Shown here piece after piece: positions 47,831 to 61,878 of a DNA stretch of 64,000 nucleotides (its first letter is position 1; every line of letters begins with the position of its first letter). The notes beneath the pieces are model-generated. The model worked only from the letters and a program-made list of their open reading frames with translations, was not told the DNA's origin and did not search any database. Both the position numbers and the translations under genes were made by a program. Source of the stretch: Tamarix chinensis (lineage: Eukaryota; Streptophyta; Magnoliopsida; Caryophyllales; Tamaricaceae); contig CM060173.1 of assembly GCA_030549775.1 (NCBI GenBank), positions 67,708,367-67,772,366 of the forward strand, in the 5' to 3' direction.

Positions 47831-48911
47831 TCGATTTTGGGATATGTTTGGACGATGAATATGGCTAATAATGGCATGGGTTGTGGAGATTAGAAAGATA
47901 TTACTTAATCTCTAATTTACATAGATGAAGAAATTAAGGGTTTCAAGAATAATCGTTTACATAGATTTGATTAAACTTGAGTTGAACTCACACATGCTTT
48001 AATACTTGCAATTTGCATTCAACTTCAATTTATTCAATGATCTCTCCAATCGTGGGTTCTATGGCTTTATATAGCCAAGGATACCGATTATAAGATACTA
48101 GCTAAAAGGTATAATTCTTCAAAATATTCCTAGCTAAAAGATACTAGAATATAGAATATGCTAAAAGATACTAGAATATAGAATTTTCTTCAAGGTAGAT
48201 TTATGCTACTTTATTCTCTAGTTAATATCTAACTCTACTAATTAATTAATTAACTAAATTAACTAATATTCATGTTCAAGCTGCATATTATTTTTCCCAT
48301 GCATGTAGCCATGCACTCCATGCGTGTCATGCATGCCATGCACATTCACGTATATGCCTAATAGCTTGTATGGTATATTTCATCTATTACTAGAAACATA
48401 ATCATTTGTTTGTCTTCAATTTTGTGGGAGATACTTTCTAAATGAAGAATAATTGGTTCCATAATTATGAATGCCAATTCTAGAGTGTTTTCTCCTGCAT
48501 CAAAACCACTCAATTCTAGGACAAAGCTCACCAAGGAAGCCACACAACATATTAGCCGCTGATACTAAACCCCAACACCCAAGTCCTTAAGTACGTCTAT
48601 CTTTTATAGGACATGTATGGAATATCTAGAGAGAAAAAGTTAGTCTCTTGACTCAAAGTTCTAACTATGCACCTAGGGGTCTAGTTCAAGGTGCAAGATT
48701 CATTTCCAACTTAAGTCTTTCTCTTCAAGTTATTAAGGTCTTATTTGTTTCAATGTTATTATGTCAAGGATAACAAGTTCCATAATAGTAACAATTTAGT
48801 CATCAATCAATCAAATTAAAGCACCATGAGGGTATATACATTAAATCAGTGACAAATTCCAAATCCAGAGGACCACAAGGGTCACAAAATTTCCAAGCCA
48901 TCACAACTTAG
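47831..48911. other. Unassigned sequence with LTR-like promoter
   Basis: The minus strand has CCTTGGCTATATAAAGCC at about 48066-48085, typical of an LTR. Two copies of GCTAAAAGATACTAGAATAT at about 48130-48180 and a CATGCA-rich run at 48297-48350. No coding was recognised. Confidence 0.35.
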
Positions 48912-51595
48912 TGTAATATCCAGTCCTAAAATCCTTCAAAATATGTTTAGCATTATGTTTATATAAAATAAATTAGTTTTAGTTTTGAAAAGGGCTTGAA
49001 ATTCAAATAAAAATGTGAATTTTGGATGTATTGATCAATCATTTTGCTTAATCGATCGATTGGTACACTAAGAGATTGACAATTTTATTCTTAATGAACC
49101 AATCGACTAGTTTACTCAAACCAATTGACTGGTTATTCTATAACTTTATATCCTTTTCTAATTTTGATTCAAATATCTTTCTAATGTTTATGAAAACTTC
49201 TAATTATAATCTATATGTGCTAATGAACATATTTTGGTGCTTTGGGATTATTTTTACATTATTTAGATCATTTTATGATTTTGTTTAATTAAATTTCCTC
49301 AAAAGTACTTTTTTTTAGGCATACCTCACCTTTTTTTATTCTCCATCACTTTCCTCTCTCTTTTGGAAGCTGGGATGTGTGTTTAACTTCTTGCATATCT
49401 TTCCTAGCTTACCAACCTTCTACAATAGTTCCCTCCTTGACTGCACTCAACCTTCCTTACACCATCGTGTCTTCTCTTACACCTTAGTTACCCACATTCT
49501 ACCATACCAGTCTTGTCTCTCTCACTCTTATGGGATTTGACTAGCTCTATCTCCCATATATACCATGCTTGATTCATTTCACTTCTTACCTATTATTCTT
49601 TCTCTCTTCTTCCTTTCTCTTGGTGAAATTTGCTAAGTGTTAAGCATTCACCATCCTTCGTAGTTGATTTATTATCCTTATTCTCTTCTTCTAATCCCGG
49701 CTTCAGTCATCCCTTGTTTCTCTTAAGCAAGGAATGATTAAGATTTGAGAAAGGTTAAATATTGTAGCTTAATTTTCATTGGAATTTGTTACTGGGAAAA
49801 AGGTTGAGTCATGTTCTTCTTCCTCTTCTATGAATCAAAGTCTTAGTAGACAACCGTTAAGTTAGGAGTTTTGTGCTAGAAGAATTGCTTCAAGGTAAGG
49901 TATTCTTATCTCTAATATGATTGAGCTTTTTTTGGCTTATTGTGGTTCCATGTTCTTGGTGTGTTTGTGTGTTGAGCATGGGCAAATTGTATTTTAGATA
50001 TCGAGCATATGGCGGAGTTTCTTTATGAAATTTAAGCATTGTTTGGCTTCTTTAATTTTATGCATGATTTGGTAATTTAAGTATGATTTTGTTTAAATAA
50101 ATAAATTATCATGTATTCACGTGATTCTATGTGAGTACCGTGTCTCTTTATGTGTTTGATGACAAAGCACCATGTTAGGATTAATATAGTAACTTTTAGT
50201 GTGTGTATCACAAGTCTAAGTGCTATTTTACCCATATTAGTTGATCAGTTCATCAAACCCATTGACTGTTGTGTGAATAGTCTCATGGTTTGAAAATTTT
50301 GATCAAGTAGTTGTGAGATCAGTCACTTGGTTCGATTAACCAATCAACTAGTTTCTATGAATAATTGACCAGTTTGTTAAATCAATTGACTAGTGACCCT
50401 GTGACCAAAGTGATCTAGTGTTTGCTTAAACCCATCAACCAGTTGGACCAAACCAATCGACTGGTTTCTTATGAACATTTGATCCATGAGACCAACCAGT
50501 CAACTAGTTCATTGGTGTTATTTTTAGTTTAGATTTGGTACAACCAAACTAGCCTACTAGTCCCAGGGAGCAATCGAATAGTGTCACTATTTTCTTCCAA
50601 GAATTTTTTAATTGTTGTTCTTCTTTTGATCCTTTTATGTTAATATCTCCATGTAATAATAATATTTAAGTTATGATTACAACCTTGTTTACCTTGAAAT
50701 TAAAAAGATTCATAATGATGATATTTGGGCCTTGAACTGGTTAAGTTTGGTATCATCTCTAAGCACTTAATTGGTGGCTTTTATGCCTTGTGATGTATTT
50801 GGTATTATCACTTGTAAATAACCAATCTGGATAATAATGGAATTTATTTTTGTTTGGTGTAATCACTTATACACACTCAAATGGTTATTTATGGAATTAA
50901 TTTGTGGTTTGTTATATCACTTGGCAATTAATATTAGTGGAATAAGATTTCATTCAATATTTTTACTCTAAATCTCAAGGTAGCTGACCGAGAGTTAGTG
51001 ACAGAGTCACCTATGGTCTATATTTTTCACTCTGTACCTATTTCCTTCTCTACCGAGTTTTGGTTGGTAGGGGACACACACATATCTTTGAGGGTAGGAT
51101 TATAATATGGTAGGCTGGTGTAGCTTCGGTGTCTAACAAAGGTGGGTGAGGTATCCTAATACAATTCCCCTAGCACTTTGTATTGTCCATTGCTTAGGCA
51201 GATATGGTATCCCAACTTTTTATCCCTCACGGTAGAGATATTTAAGGTATTGTGGGTGAGTATCACATTACAAGCCTCTTCGATGTATCCTGACCCTGTG
51301 TAGCAGGTGTTGTCTCCCATTATGTTTATATGCTGCCATGACTTTTGTTCATGGTTGAAAACTAGGTGTGGTTAAACAAATCATTTTAATAATTGGAAAT
51401 TATGTGATCACTAAAGGAAAATTTATAATATGGTTTACATTGTGTGGTTGTGATGCATTTACTGTATTACTATTATTCCATGATCTCCATGCAAAAATAC
51501 TTTTTTGTATTATAGCCATGGGCTTGAGTGTTAATTTATATTGATATGCTTATCACTATGCTACTATGTAACTTTAATGTGTTGTATAATCCTTA
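48912..51595 (+). repeat. Gypsy-like LTR 5' portion, plus orientation
   Basis: Begins TGTAATATCC, like gypsy LTR starts nearby. TATA-like CCCATATATACC at about 49553. Many imperfect copies of ACCAATCGACTGGTT (49040-49135, 50240-50590). No internal coding. The far end appears cut off at about 51595, where a minus-strand LTR begins. Confidence 0.4.
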
Positions 51596-52029
51596 CCATG
51601 CTACTTTTGGCTCTTGGCCACTATTCTAGCTAGTGGATCGGTCACTTAGGGTACATACCCTACCACTATTATATGCCGGTGGATCGGTCTGGCCCCTTCT
51701 CGCATGGTGTTCTACTATAAGTCATTAGTATCTTCCTAGGTCTTAACAACATATATGGTTTGGTTTGTTGAGCTCGGGATCCCCCACTACTTTAGCCGGT
51801 GGATCGGTCACTAGGGTAACATACCCTACCACTATTATGCCAGTGGATATTATACTGGTGGATTGGTCTGGGCTCGTCTCAACATCTTCCACTTTATGTA
51901 ATTAATGTTTTAAGTGTCTTATTCGGATGTACATTTCAAGACATGCAAATCAAACTCCTATTATGCTTACTCCTCAACTCAGGTTAACCACTTCAACCCT
52001 AGTTAACCATCCCACCATAGTTAACCAAG

Positions 52030-52460
52030 ACATACCCTAACACCCATGCAAACCCTAGCTCCCATGCAAACCCCAACTCCACGTAAAATGCACTCTCATG
52101 CAAACCCTAGCTCCCATGCAAACCCTAACTCCACGTATACCTCACTCCCATGCAAACCCTAGTTCCCATGCAGACCCTAACTCCATGCAAACCCTGGCTC
52201 CCATGCAAACCTTAATTCCCATGCAAACCCTAACTCCACGTATACCGCACTCCCATGCAAACCCTAGCTCCCATGCAAACCCTAACTCCACATATACCGC
52301 ACTCCTATGCAAACCCTAGCTCCCATGCAGACCCTAACTCTATGCAAACCTTGGCTCCCATACAAACCCTAACTCCCATCCAATCATTAACTCCCATGCA
52401 AACCCTAGCTCCCATGCAAACCCTAACTCCACATAAACCACACTTCCATGCAAACCCTAA
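52030..52460. repeat. 18-bp minisatellite with telomere-like core
   Basis: Units of CCCATGCAAACCCTARCT repeat with period 18 and variant units with CCACGTATACCGCACT. The CCCTAA core resembles the plant telomere word, but the period and context show an LTR minisatellite. Confidence 0.85.
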
Positions 52461-53366
52461 CACCGTGCAACATTAATACCACCATTCAAAACTCTAACAC
52501 CATGCAATATTAATACCACCATGCAAAACCCTAACACCATGTAATTTCATGCAAAACCCTAACACCACATTATCATACAATAATAGTAACACAATTATAC
52601 ACATAAATCTCATGCCACGATTTATTCACACCAACATACTTCAACTCCATAATCATGCTGGATTCGTAACAATTATACAATATTCACATGAGATAAACTA
52701 TAATTCATATCACATGGCATGCATAGCATAAAATCACATATTACACATATGACCTTAACACCCCTTACCTAAAACGTCATCAGTCTTGGAGTACGCTCCT
52801 ATACCACTTGAGGACTTTGACTGGGCTCACCTATTATGGAAAAAGAAGTAGAATTAGGTTCCCTCCTAAAAATACTTTTAATTACTAACTTATCCTAAAA
52901 TTTGGTTTTTAATTAAAATAATACTATACTAGGGTTAACTATACAAAATACTACTAAAATACTAATAATAATACTAATGTAATTTAAAACAAAAAGGTGA
53001 TATAAGGGTTTCTACCCTTCACCAAAATAATGTTAGTAAAGATAATAATAATAATAATAATAATAATTTTAATAATAATTTTAATAATAATAAACTATTA
53101 GTAAATATAGTAATATTAATAGAAATCTTAATAATAATAATAATATAAGCCTTAAAATTACAATGTGGGGTTTCGACCCCACCCCTAAATAATGAAATAC
53201 TATTCAATAATATCAATAATAATATTAATAACATATATTACTTATAATAATATTAAAATAATAAAGATAATAATAATATTATTAATGATAGTAAAAATAG
53301 TAATAATAATACTAAAAAGAATATGTGTGAATACTAATAACCAAATTAAGGTCTCGGCCCTTCCAG

Positions 53367-53371
<5 letters not shown>

Positions 53372-53420
<49 letters not shown>
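53372..53420. repeat. AAT microsatellite
   Basis: About 16 uninterrupted AAT units, just inside the start of the minus-strand LTR. Confidence 0.95.
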
Positions 53421-53478
53421 GTATTCAAATAATACCTAAAATTTGAAAATTTTTTGGTTCCTAAATTGGGGGTATTAC

Positions 53479-54181
53479 ACTTAGGGTTAGGCATCACGCT
53501 ATAACTAAAATAATCATCCAATTCCAAATAATTCAATCCATTCATCCAATTATTTCTAAAATTATTCCATGGCCAACACTTAAGTTCATGAGTCTAATTA
53601 TTCATCATGAGAAATAATTTTTTTCATAATGACAAAAATGCCCTCCAATCTCTAATTACCATATTTTTAACCACTTTATCATTAGAATTATTTTTTTAAT
53701 ATATTTGGCATAGAAATGTTAAAAATATAATAATTAAAAAATAATTTGTCATATAAATAAATTCAACATTATATGAAAAAGACAATATTATCCCTAAGCA
53801 TAGATGTAACACAATACACATATAGAACCCTAGCTTGCAAATCAAACATATCATAACATTCACACAAATTCTACATAATACTTTTAGTTATGAATCATGG
53901 TTTGTAAAACTTTTCATTTTACCTTTTGAACATGCGATAAAAAAATCGTCATAATTTAATCATATTTATGCTTTAAAACCAACATGGAATATTCCCAAAT
54001 CTATATAAAATGTTTAAGGAATATTTTTAAATCATTTATATGTACAACATAAGGTATGACAAAAATACCAAATAAACACCAACCCTTGTCATGCGTATTA
54101 TTGCTAGCCATAATTTATATATTGCAAGAATCATATATCCTCATTTTTAAATTACTACCTAACCATGCATGGATTTTTAAT
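53479..54181. other. Unassigned AT-rich DNA
   Basis: Lies between the LTR start and the truncated end of the gypsy integrase. I see no feature in it. Confidence 0.5.
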
Positions 54182-56349
54182 TATTAAGGCAAACCAACCA
54201 CAAATTCCTTCAACACACTATCCCACTTCCAATCAGGAACCCCTAGTGGTTGAACCAACCCAACTGGACGTTTGTTCTTGATCTTAAACTTTTGAAAAAT
54301 CAAGCACCTTGCTATAAAGCCTGTAACTTCCTACTTCATATAGGGGCACCAATAGATCTACTTTAGGTCATTGTACAACTTATCCCCTCCAAGATGGAAA
54401 TAATAAAGCATGTGATGAACCTCCTCAAGAACCTTCCTCTTAAGCTCCCCATAGCTTTGTGAAATGCACCTCCTACCTTAGAAAGGCATATTGCCATCCT
54501 CAAGCTTTTGATACCCCACTACTCTGCCCTCTACTATATCTTGCTTTATCCTTTTAAGTTTTACATCTTCTAGCGGACGAGCTTGGATTCTATCAAAAAT
54601 GGTCGGTGTAATCATGAGAGCACTCATTCTCATCTCAAGATCCCCAAACCTAATGATTTCAACACCTATATCCTAAAGCTTCTGATAAATAAAAATTGAA
54701 ATAACCAATGAACCCAGGGAGTGTGGAGTATTTCTATTGAGAGAATATGCTACGATGTTGTACTTAACCTTGTGGTAGTTAAAATCTAAATCGTTGTCCT
54801 TAGCCAACTTTATCCATCTCATTGCCTCATGTTTAGCTCTTGCTATGTGAAGATATGCTTAAGACTCTTATGATCTGTGAAGCATTTACACTACACTCCA
54901 TATAGGTAACGACTCCAGATCTTTAGGGTGAAAAAACCCACAACTAGCACAAGATCATGTGTCTAATAGTTCTAATCATGTTCCTTTTGCTAACGTGAAG
55001 CATAGACCATTACCCTCCCATTCTATATGAATACACATACTAAACCATGCTTGGATGTGTCATGATACACCTAAACCCTTTCTTATTCAACAATAGGTAA
55101 AGTAAGCACTAGAGTTGAAGTCGACCTCTTCATGAACTCTTCAAAAGCCTTGATGCACTTATCATCCCAACGAAAGTGCGTCACCTTCTTTAACAAGGTA
55201 GTCAAAGGACCAGAAATCTTAGAAAATTCTTAGATGAAATGACTATAATAGCTTGCTAATATGAGAAAACTATGTATCTTTTTGACATTAGTTGGTGTTG
55301 ATCACTGTGATAGTGCATAGATCTTTGAAGGATCTACTAATACACCTTCTTTTGAGATGACTTACTCAATGAAAGGTACCTCATCCAGCTAAAAATTACA
55401 CTTAAAGATATTAGGGTACAATTGATGTGACCTTTGTAGTGCTAATGGTTGTTTCAAATGTTGCTTCTGCTCCTCATGAGTCTTAGAGTAAATCAAGATT
55501 TCATCAATAAAGACCATGGTGAACTGATTGAGGTTCTTCTAGAAGATGCAGTTTATGAGGGCCATGAACATTGGTGGCACACTTGTGAGTCCAAAGGACA
55601 TCATTGTGAACTCATAATAGTCATACCTCATCCTAAAAAACTGTTATAGGTATGTCTCTCTCGATAATCCTCAACTAATGGTACCTAGATCTAAGATCTA
55701 TAGTTGATTGAATAAGTTGTCAATCTAACGCAAAGGATAACGGTTCTTCAATGTGACTTGATTTAATCCTTGATAATAGATGTAGAGCCTCAATCCACCA
55801 TCCTTATTTCTAACAAAATGATCTGGTGCTTCCTAGGGGCGATACACTTAGTTGGTTATATCCCTTCTCTAATAACTCCTCCAACTATATACATAACTAT
55901 ACCATCTCTGTTGGTACCATGCCACAAGATGCCTTCGACACAGGCTCTCTCCCTATTAGAATATCTATTGTGAAATATATCTCATGCATTAGTGGCACAT
56001 CCGAGATCTCATCGAGAAACACATTAGAAAACTCTTGTATGACCGGGTTATCCTTAATTGACAGCTCCTTGACACCCAATTCCTTAATTATAGATAGACA
56101 AAGTAGGTATCCCTTTTGTACGAACATACTAAACATAATTGCTGACACATTTCTTATTAAGGGTCTAGGCTTGCATCTCCGGTAGGACTTATAACCCTTT
56201 GGTCCCTTGAGAACCAAGCTCTCTTGTGTGCAATCAATCACAACCTGATATCTCGAGAGCAAATCCATTCTAAGATTCATGTTGAATTCATGAATCTCAA
56301 TCTTTATAAGGTCTACTGGAAGTTCAACTCCACTAATGACTAAGGCCAT
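54182..56349 (-). pseudogene. Ty3/gypsy pol (protease end, RT, RNase H, integrase start)
   Basis: Minus-strand order. 56349-55900: protease-RT linker with NLRMDLLSRYQVVIDC and FSNVFLDEISDVP. 55850-55440: RT with [10 protein letters not shown] and then YEFTMMSFGLTSVP and FTMVFIDEIL. 55260-55080: FRWDDKCIKAFEEF. 54810-54760: RNase H end FNYHKVKYNIVAYSLN. 54420-54182: integrase zinc region with KLYNDLK, stop, IYWCPYMK, then VPDWKWDSVLKEFVVGLP. Many stops and frameshifts; the integrase core is missing. The catalytic RT aspartates are lost (VDD region reads FIDE). Confidence 0.82.
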
Positions 56350-59300
56350 ATCCCTATATAGTCTAGTACATGGAGTCTATCCCTATATAGGAGCACAAAA
56401 GAAGTCTATATCCTATTAAAATTAACCATAACTACATCAGCTATAAAAGAGATGGACACAAAATAATGCAAAGAACCTGAGTGAAATAATACACATGTAA
56501 GAAAGGAAGAAACTATAAGTGTACCTATGACAACGTCTGCCTACCAATCAGCCTTCGATTGACTCATCACATTCAAGTGAATGCTTGGAGGTGGCCTTGC
56601 GATACTACCTGAACCTGGCCCTGATTGAAAAGTGCAGAGTCTTTGTGAAACATCCTCATTTTTACTACTTGAAATTTTATTTTGTGAAGCGTTGATTACA
56701 AGAATAAAGGGTGTAATAGCCATACTTAGCATAAGTTTGGTTCCATCAATTTTCTTATGCTATGCACTAAGGTTCAAAATAACTCATATTCAAAATAAAG
56801 TAGTGGAGATAGAGTTAATAACATATATAAAAGTTACACATAATATTCTCCATATAACAATGGTAATCAAAATACAACAAGGGATAAAAGAGTCTAAAGG
56901 AAAACTAGATTGTAATAAAAATTAGCACTTGAAGTTATAACACCAGTTTTCCCTAACTTTTAAACCTATAAGCCCATTATGAGAATGGGACCTCTTCCCA
57001 AAGGCTCTACTTATCCTTGACACTATTATACGCCTTAAACCACTCTATTCCCTTCATATAGTCATCTACAAACATAGCATCAATACAAATTCCTCATACT
57101 AAGTAAATCATAATACAACATACACACATTGCACATAATCACACAATAATATGAAAATTATGCCCAAAGCATAAAGTACATGCCATAAAATATAAAATAA
57201 TTAGGGGATAGTGTATAAAACACCAAGGTCTCATCTCAGTAGTCAATTCTACTAAATCACTTCACATCATCTTAATGTACACATTAACCACACCTGACTA
57301 ATTAAACCAATCCTAAATGTCAAGATAAGGCATTGAGCAACTACCAAACCCATAATCCAAATTAATTCTAAAGTCAAAAGTGGGGCATTAAGGCAACTAC
57401 TGAACCAATAAATCTAAATAAATTCCTTTTAATATTCTTACATAATAATTACTTCCATTTTTGTTACTCGAGGGGGATACAATTAAACCGAAAACACTAA
57501 GGTACACCTAGTCATATTAGCACCCAAAGGTGACATAATATCCTTACTCTAGAACCCTAGGATATAATAATAGAACTATTCGTACTGACACACAAAAGTA
57601 ACATAATATCCTCTAACCTCGATTACCTAATCCTTAAGTATCGATCCCCTATTGGGCCTATAGGTCACCTATAGAGTATACTAGGGCCTTACTAGGGCAC
57701 AACGACACACTAGAGAACAAACTAAATGAGGAATACACCTCATATCTAGGGTAGCTAATCCTATAGAGAAACCATTACCAAGCTTGAGGCATTTCATTTT
57801 AAGTATGAGTATTTTATTTGGTGATTAGAAATATCATGTACTGCGCAAAATTCCATTTTCATACTTAACCATTTTCCCATTATTTTCAATTATCAAAGTA
57901 AACCATAGATAATTAGTCTATATTAGAGCTAAAGTCAACACTAAGGTCAATCTAATCAAATTATAGGGCCATCTTATATCTAATTATTCACAAAAGATGC
58001 ATTAGGTAAAAAATTAGCAAAATACCCTCGTAACTCCAATGTTGCCATTATTATCCATTTTTTTTTGCCAAATATTATTATTATGAGAAATTTTCACGAA
58101 ATGTATAAAAGATAATAATTTATAGTATTTTAGTACATAGGTAATCTTTACAATTTAGCAATTGACTATATTTGTTTTACTTTTCATGAATTTAGTAACT
58201 AATGTGTACAAACCTTAATCATGCATTTCTAATGGGTCATATATTCCATGCACCAAATGCATACATAATTATATCATAATATGACACTTAATAGGGAAAT
58301 TTACATCATGGAATATTTAAAGGAGCATTTCTAACCCTAGATCGTGCGAATAACAATTATTATATTTTAACCCTATTCATGCATGCATGTTTTTATGCTT
58401 TTTATAACAACCCTAGCTATCATGTAGTGATAATTCTAGGAAATTTATCACGTAAGTTAAAATAATAATTTTATAAGGTTAAAAACCCTACCAAAACCCT
58501 AAACATGCATACATTAACCATTTAACATATTCTATATGCGTATAACTTAACTTAACAATAAATCATACTTACTATTTATTTAGCATATTATCATATTATC
58601 ATCTATCATGTATTTTATAGTACTTGAATAGTATAAAATCCTATCATGATTCTAAATCTAAACAATCCCAACATATTCACACATAATTTCTACCACCTTA
58701 TGAGTGATTAGGTTTACCAAAATCTAAGCTACATAAAAAACTTAAAAATACCATCTTGTCTAGCTATGACGCCTCAAGGATCAACTAAGAAATTAACATT
58801 CAAAATCATATATATCAAAATTTAGTATAAATTGATAATAATAAAAAATTAATTAAAAAACACTTGGGAAAAAGTCTATAAAATAATTAGGTAAAGGAAG
58901 CTAGGAGCAACAACACAAATTCACGCAAGAAAGTAGGAGGGTAATGATACTTGTTGCCATTACTAAGGGGGAACCTTCGACAGTTTTGGGTGTAAAAAAA
59001 GAGGAGATTCAGAAACTTTGGATGCAATGAGGGGGAGGCTACAAAAAATTTGGGTGTAGCCTAAGGGGAGGCTACAGTTAATCTTGCCATTACTAGAGAG
59101 AGTGGAATGATAGTGTTGGACATTACTAAAGGAAATGGATCAGCGATGGGTGCCATTGCTAGGAAAAAAATGATTAGAAAATTGAAAAACGATAAGGAGA
59201 AAGATGGAGATGAGGCTCCAAATAAAGAGGAAGGGAAGCACACACAACAATTTATTTTTTTGGTGGAAAAAAAAGCAAAAATAGAGTATATAAGGGCGCT

Positions 59301-60080
59301 TATAGGGGCAAGGGGTATGTAAATGGGTGAGATAAGATGATAAAAACATGGGAGTAGAGGATGGATTATGGAATGCCTAGGAGAAGTATGGTATGAAGAG
59401 AAAAATGTGCCAGGGGAGGAGGATTAGGGATCATATAGAAAACTAAAGATCAAGACATGGTAGGATAAGGATGCTAGATTGTTATACTTAATTGAGTAAA
59501 ACATCTAGTTGGTAGAATCAAGGATCTCGATAAATAAATATTGATTAAGATCTAAACTATAATTAAGTATAATAACCAAAATTCTATTCAATTTTAACCA
59601 AATTAAGTTTATATCTAATATTTTATAATAATACACATGTTTATAACACATATAATACAAAACACCCTACAATAATTATTATAGTTAATTACACATAATT
59701 AGGAATTTATAATTAGGGATTTTATAAATGAGATATTATGTTACTAGCCCTTTAAAAGAGAATTAGTTCCCAAAGTCAAACAAAATAAAACTAACTTGTT
59801 AAGATCTCGGGTGGCCCACAACAATGGTCACTACCCCCTTATAAGAACTAAACCCTCATCAAGGCACACTGCTAACACATAAACATTCAAAGAACAAGCA
59901 TTGCCCAATAAAACACATATGCACAAATTATGTAAAACTTAAATAATTAAGAGCACAAAGGTATACTGGTTATAGTGTCTACATATCCACTGATCACATT
60001 TAGAACACTGAGCATCAAACCTCCTAGGTTACCTCTTGTACCTTAATTCTTACCTATACTAATCTACGGGTATGGATGAA
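56350..60080 (-). repeat. Gypsy LTR-type region and flanks
   Basis: 56652-56930 matches the minus-strand LTR end at 61344-61620. 57480-57640 has short tandem-like GTGACATAATATCC units. The minus strand has TATA (CTTATATACTC) at about 59286-59296, an LTR-style promoter. I could not find the LTR start, so it is either one long LTR (over 3 kb) or joined pieces. 56530-56640 may be a gag remnant. Confidence 0.4.
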
Positions 60081-60099
60081 GAACATGTCCCTTTCTCCT

Positions 60100-61000
60100 A
60101 GCACCTGCACTCTAGATACTGCTAGCAAGTGTCTGAGTTATTAGGGAAGCCTATTATTGATTGGTGGTCTCGCTACTAGACTGTAACTAACTGTGCTGAA
60201 CTCTAACTTTAGATGAGTAACACTCAATGTCTTTGTGTCCCATCTTGTCATACTTTCAACACTCTATTATCCTACTTTGGTAGTCATTACCTAGGTGGTT
60301 CCCTCTACATATCCTATAATGATAGTGCCCAAGAGCTCACCTATTCCCACATTGTGCTCTAGAAAACTATGAAGACTAACATCCACTAGGTCAACTCTGT
60401 TGAACACTCAACTGAACCCTCTTATTACCTCTATGACGTTGAATACTCTTTAATGGCCTCTTAGTTTCACTAAGGGCCTTCTTCACCTCCTAAATATGTA
60501 CTAGGGCACAAACCCTCTCATACACCATTAGTACATATATCATGACATCTCCTCCAAATAACTCTTGTGTGCGTAGTTCTAAACCTTACTCATAGCAATG
60601 AGCAACCATCTCCTCAATATCTACTATCTTTGGTGTAAAAGTAAGAAGCTTAGAGAAGTTGTTGAAGAAGGATAATAAAGTCAACATGCTTTGCATTTTA
60701 CACTTGTAGAGGGTAGTATTGCACTCTCAAAGTTACCAAAATACCTTCCTAAGTGTTTACCAACTCAACAACTCAAAGCTGGTATTTTCGCCACCACTCA
60801 ACTACCTTTCCTCATATGTAGAATGTGCCAACGTCCATCTTCTTACCATTTGTGTGATCAAAAGCCGTAACGAACTTCTCTAGTTCTATAATCCATCTTT
60901 CCATCACTATCAGATTCTCAACTCCCTCAAACATAGAAGGATGATGAAACCAAACCTCTTTAAGCTAGTTTCCTATTTAAACAGATGCTGGAGGTGGCAT
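60100..61000 (-). pseudogene. Ty3/gypsy gag
   Basis: The minus strand reads FHHPSMFEGVENLIVMERWI and then KKMDVGTFYI, stop, GKVVEWWRKY, the conserved gag core. Near 60220-60270 it reads a decayed zinc knuckle (KYDKMGHKDIECY). Riddled with stops. It belongs with the primer site and LTR at 61322-61878. Confidence 0.72.
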
Positions 61001-61321
61001 ATGGGGTTGTGGTTGCTACGGCTCTATCACTCTCTCAGTTAGTATAATAAGCGACCCTCTATATGTGTGACCCTCTATATTTTTAAGCCTTAGTGGAAAC
61101 AAAAAGAGATTAATAGGGTTACAAAACTAGAAAACAAAATCAAAGGCCATATAAAAGAAGGATAAGCACATCACATCAGTCAAAGGCCAATAATCAATAA
61201 ATTCTCATAAACAACCCAACACTATAACCTAACTCACTTCCTTACAATACTAAACTGGGTTTCAAAACATTTAGGAAATAGAACCTTTTGAAAATAGAAG
61301 AGATAATTTTAAAACCAAAAG

Positions 61322-61878
61322 CTCTAATAATAATTTATAACACCCCCATTTTTATTGCTTAAACAATCTATTTTAAGGAACCATTAATTATAAAAAATAA
61401 TCGGTGTTATTACCAAACTTAGCATAAGTCCAATTCTATCACATTTCTTATGCCAAGGGCTAAGGTTCAAAACAACCCATATCCAAAATAAAGCATTAGA
61501 AATAGTGGTAATAATATAGCTAAAAGTTATGGATAATATTTTCCATACAACAATAGAAATGAAAATACAACAAGGGACATAAGAGTTCTAAGGAAAAACT
61601 AATTACAAAAAAATAAAATAAAATAGCAAGGCATATATAATACATATGAATGAGTTTCTTGAACAAGCCATAATATGTCATTATCCATGATGGAGAATAA
61701 AGTAGGATTGCACTCCCACCACCACTACATGCTTTTGCTAGGGGTTTTTTCAAGGGATCTTCAACATCCATTGAACCTAGGCACCTAGGTGAAAAGGCAT
61801 ACACTAAATTTCTTATATACAATACCTAAAAAATTATTTAGAAACAAAACAACATCTATATCCAAGATAGGGATGAAT
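61322..61878 (-). repeat. Gypsy 5' LTR end and decayed primer site
   Basis: At 61344 the minus LTR ends (plus TAACACCCCCATTTTTATTG). Just below, the minus strand reads TTATTAGAGCTTTTGG, a decayed tRNA-Met primer site. The upper part matches 46619-46930 and 56652-56930. The outer LTR edge is not clear. Confidence 0.55.

Larger units (their letters stand above)
51600..53478 (-). repeat. Gypsy LTR 5' portion, minus orientation
   Basis: The minus-strand start TGTAATACCCCCAATTTAGG is at 53478. From there it runs through AAT-rich simple repeats (53010-53421), a conserved stretch (52745-52860), an AAACCCTA minisatellite (52030-52460) and the GGTGGATCGGTC tandem units (51610-51890). This is the same order as in the LTR at 61879-64000. 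Truncated at about 51600. Confidence 0.55.

Noticed and set aside
48297..48350. CRISPR-like or regulatory array of CATGCA words
   Set aside because: Irregular short simple repeat in plant LTR-type DNA. No regular spacer structure.
52098..52476. Protein with MQTLAP repeats
   Set aside because: A by-product of the 18-bp minisatellite, whose period is a multiple of three. No other coding signal.
59107..59322. Lysine-rich 71-residue protein
   Set aside because: Lies in LTR-type DNA next to a minus-strand TATA box. The opposite strand is also open, and composition explains it.
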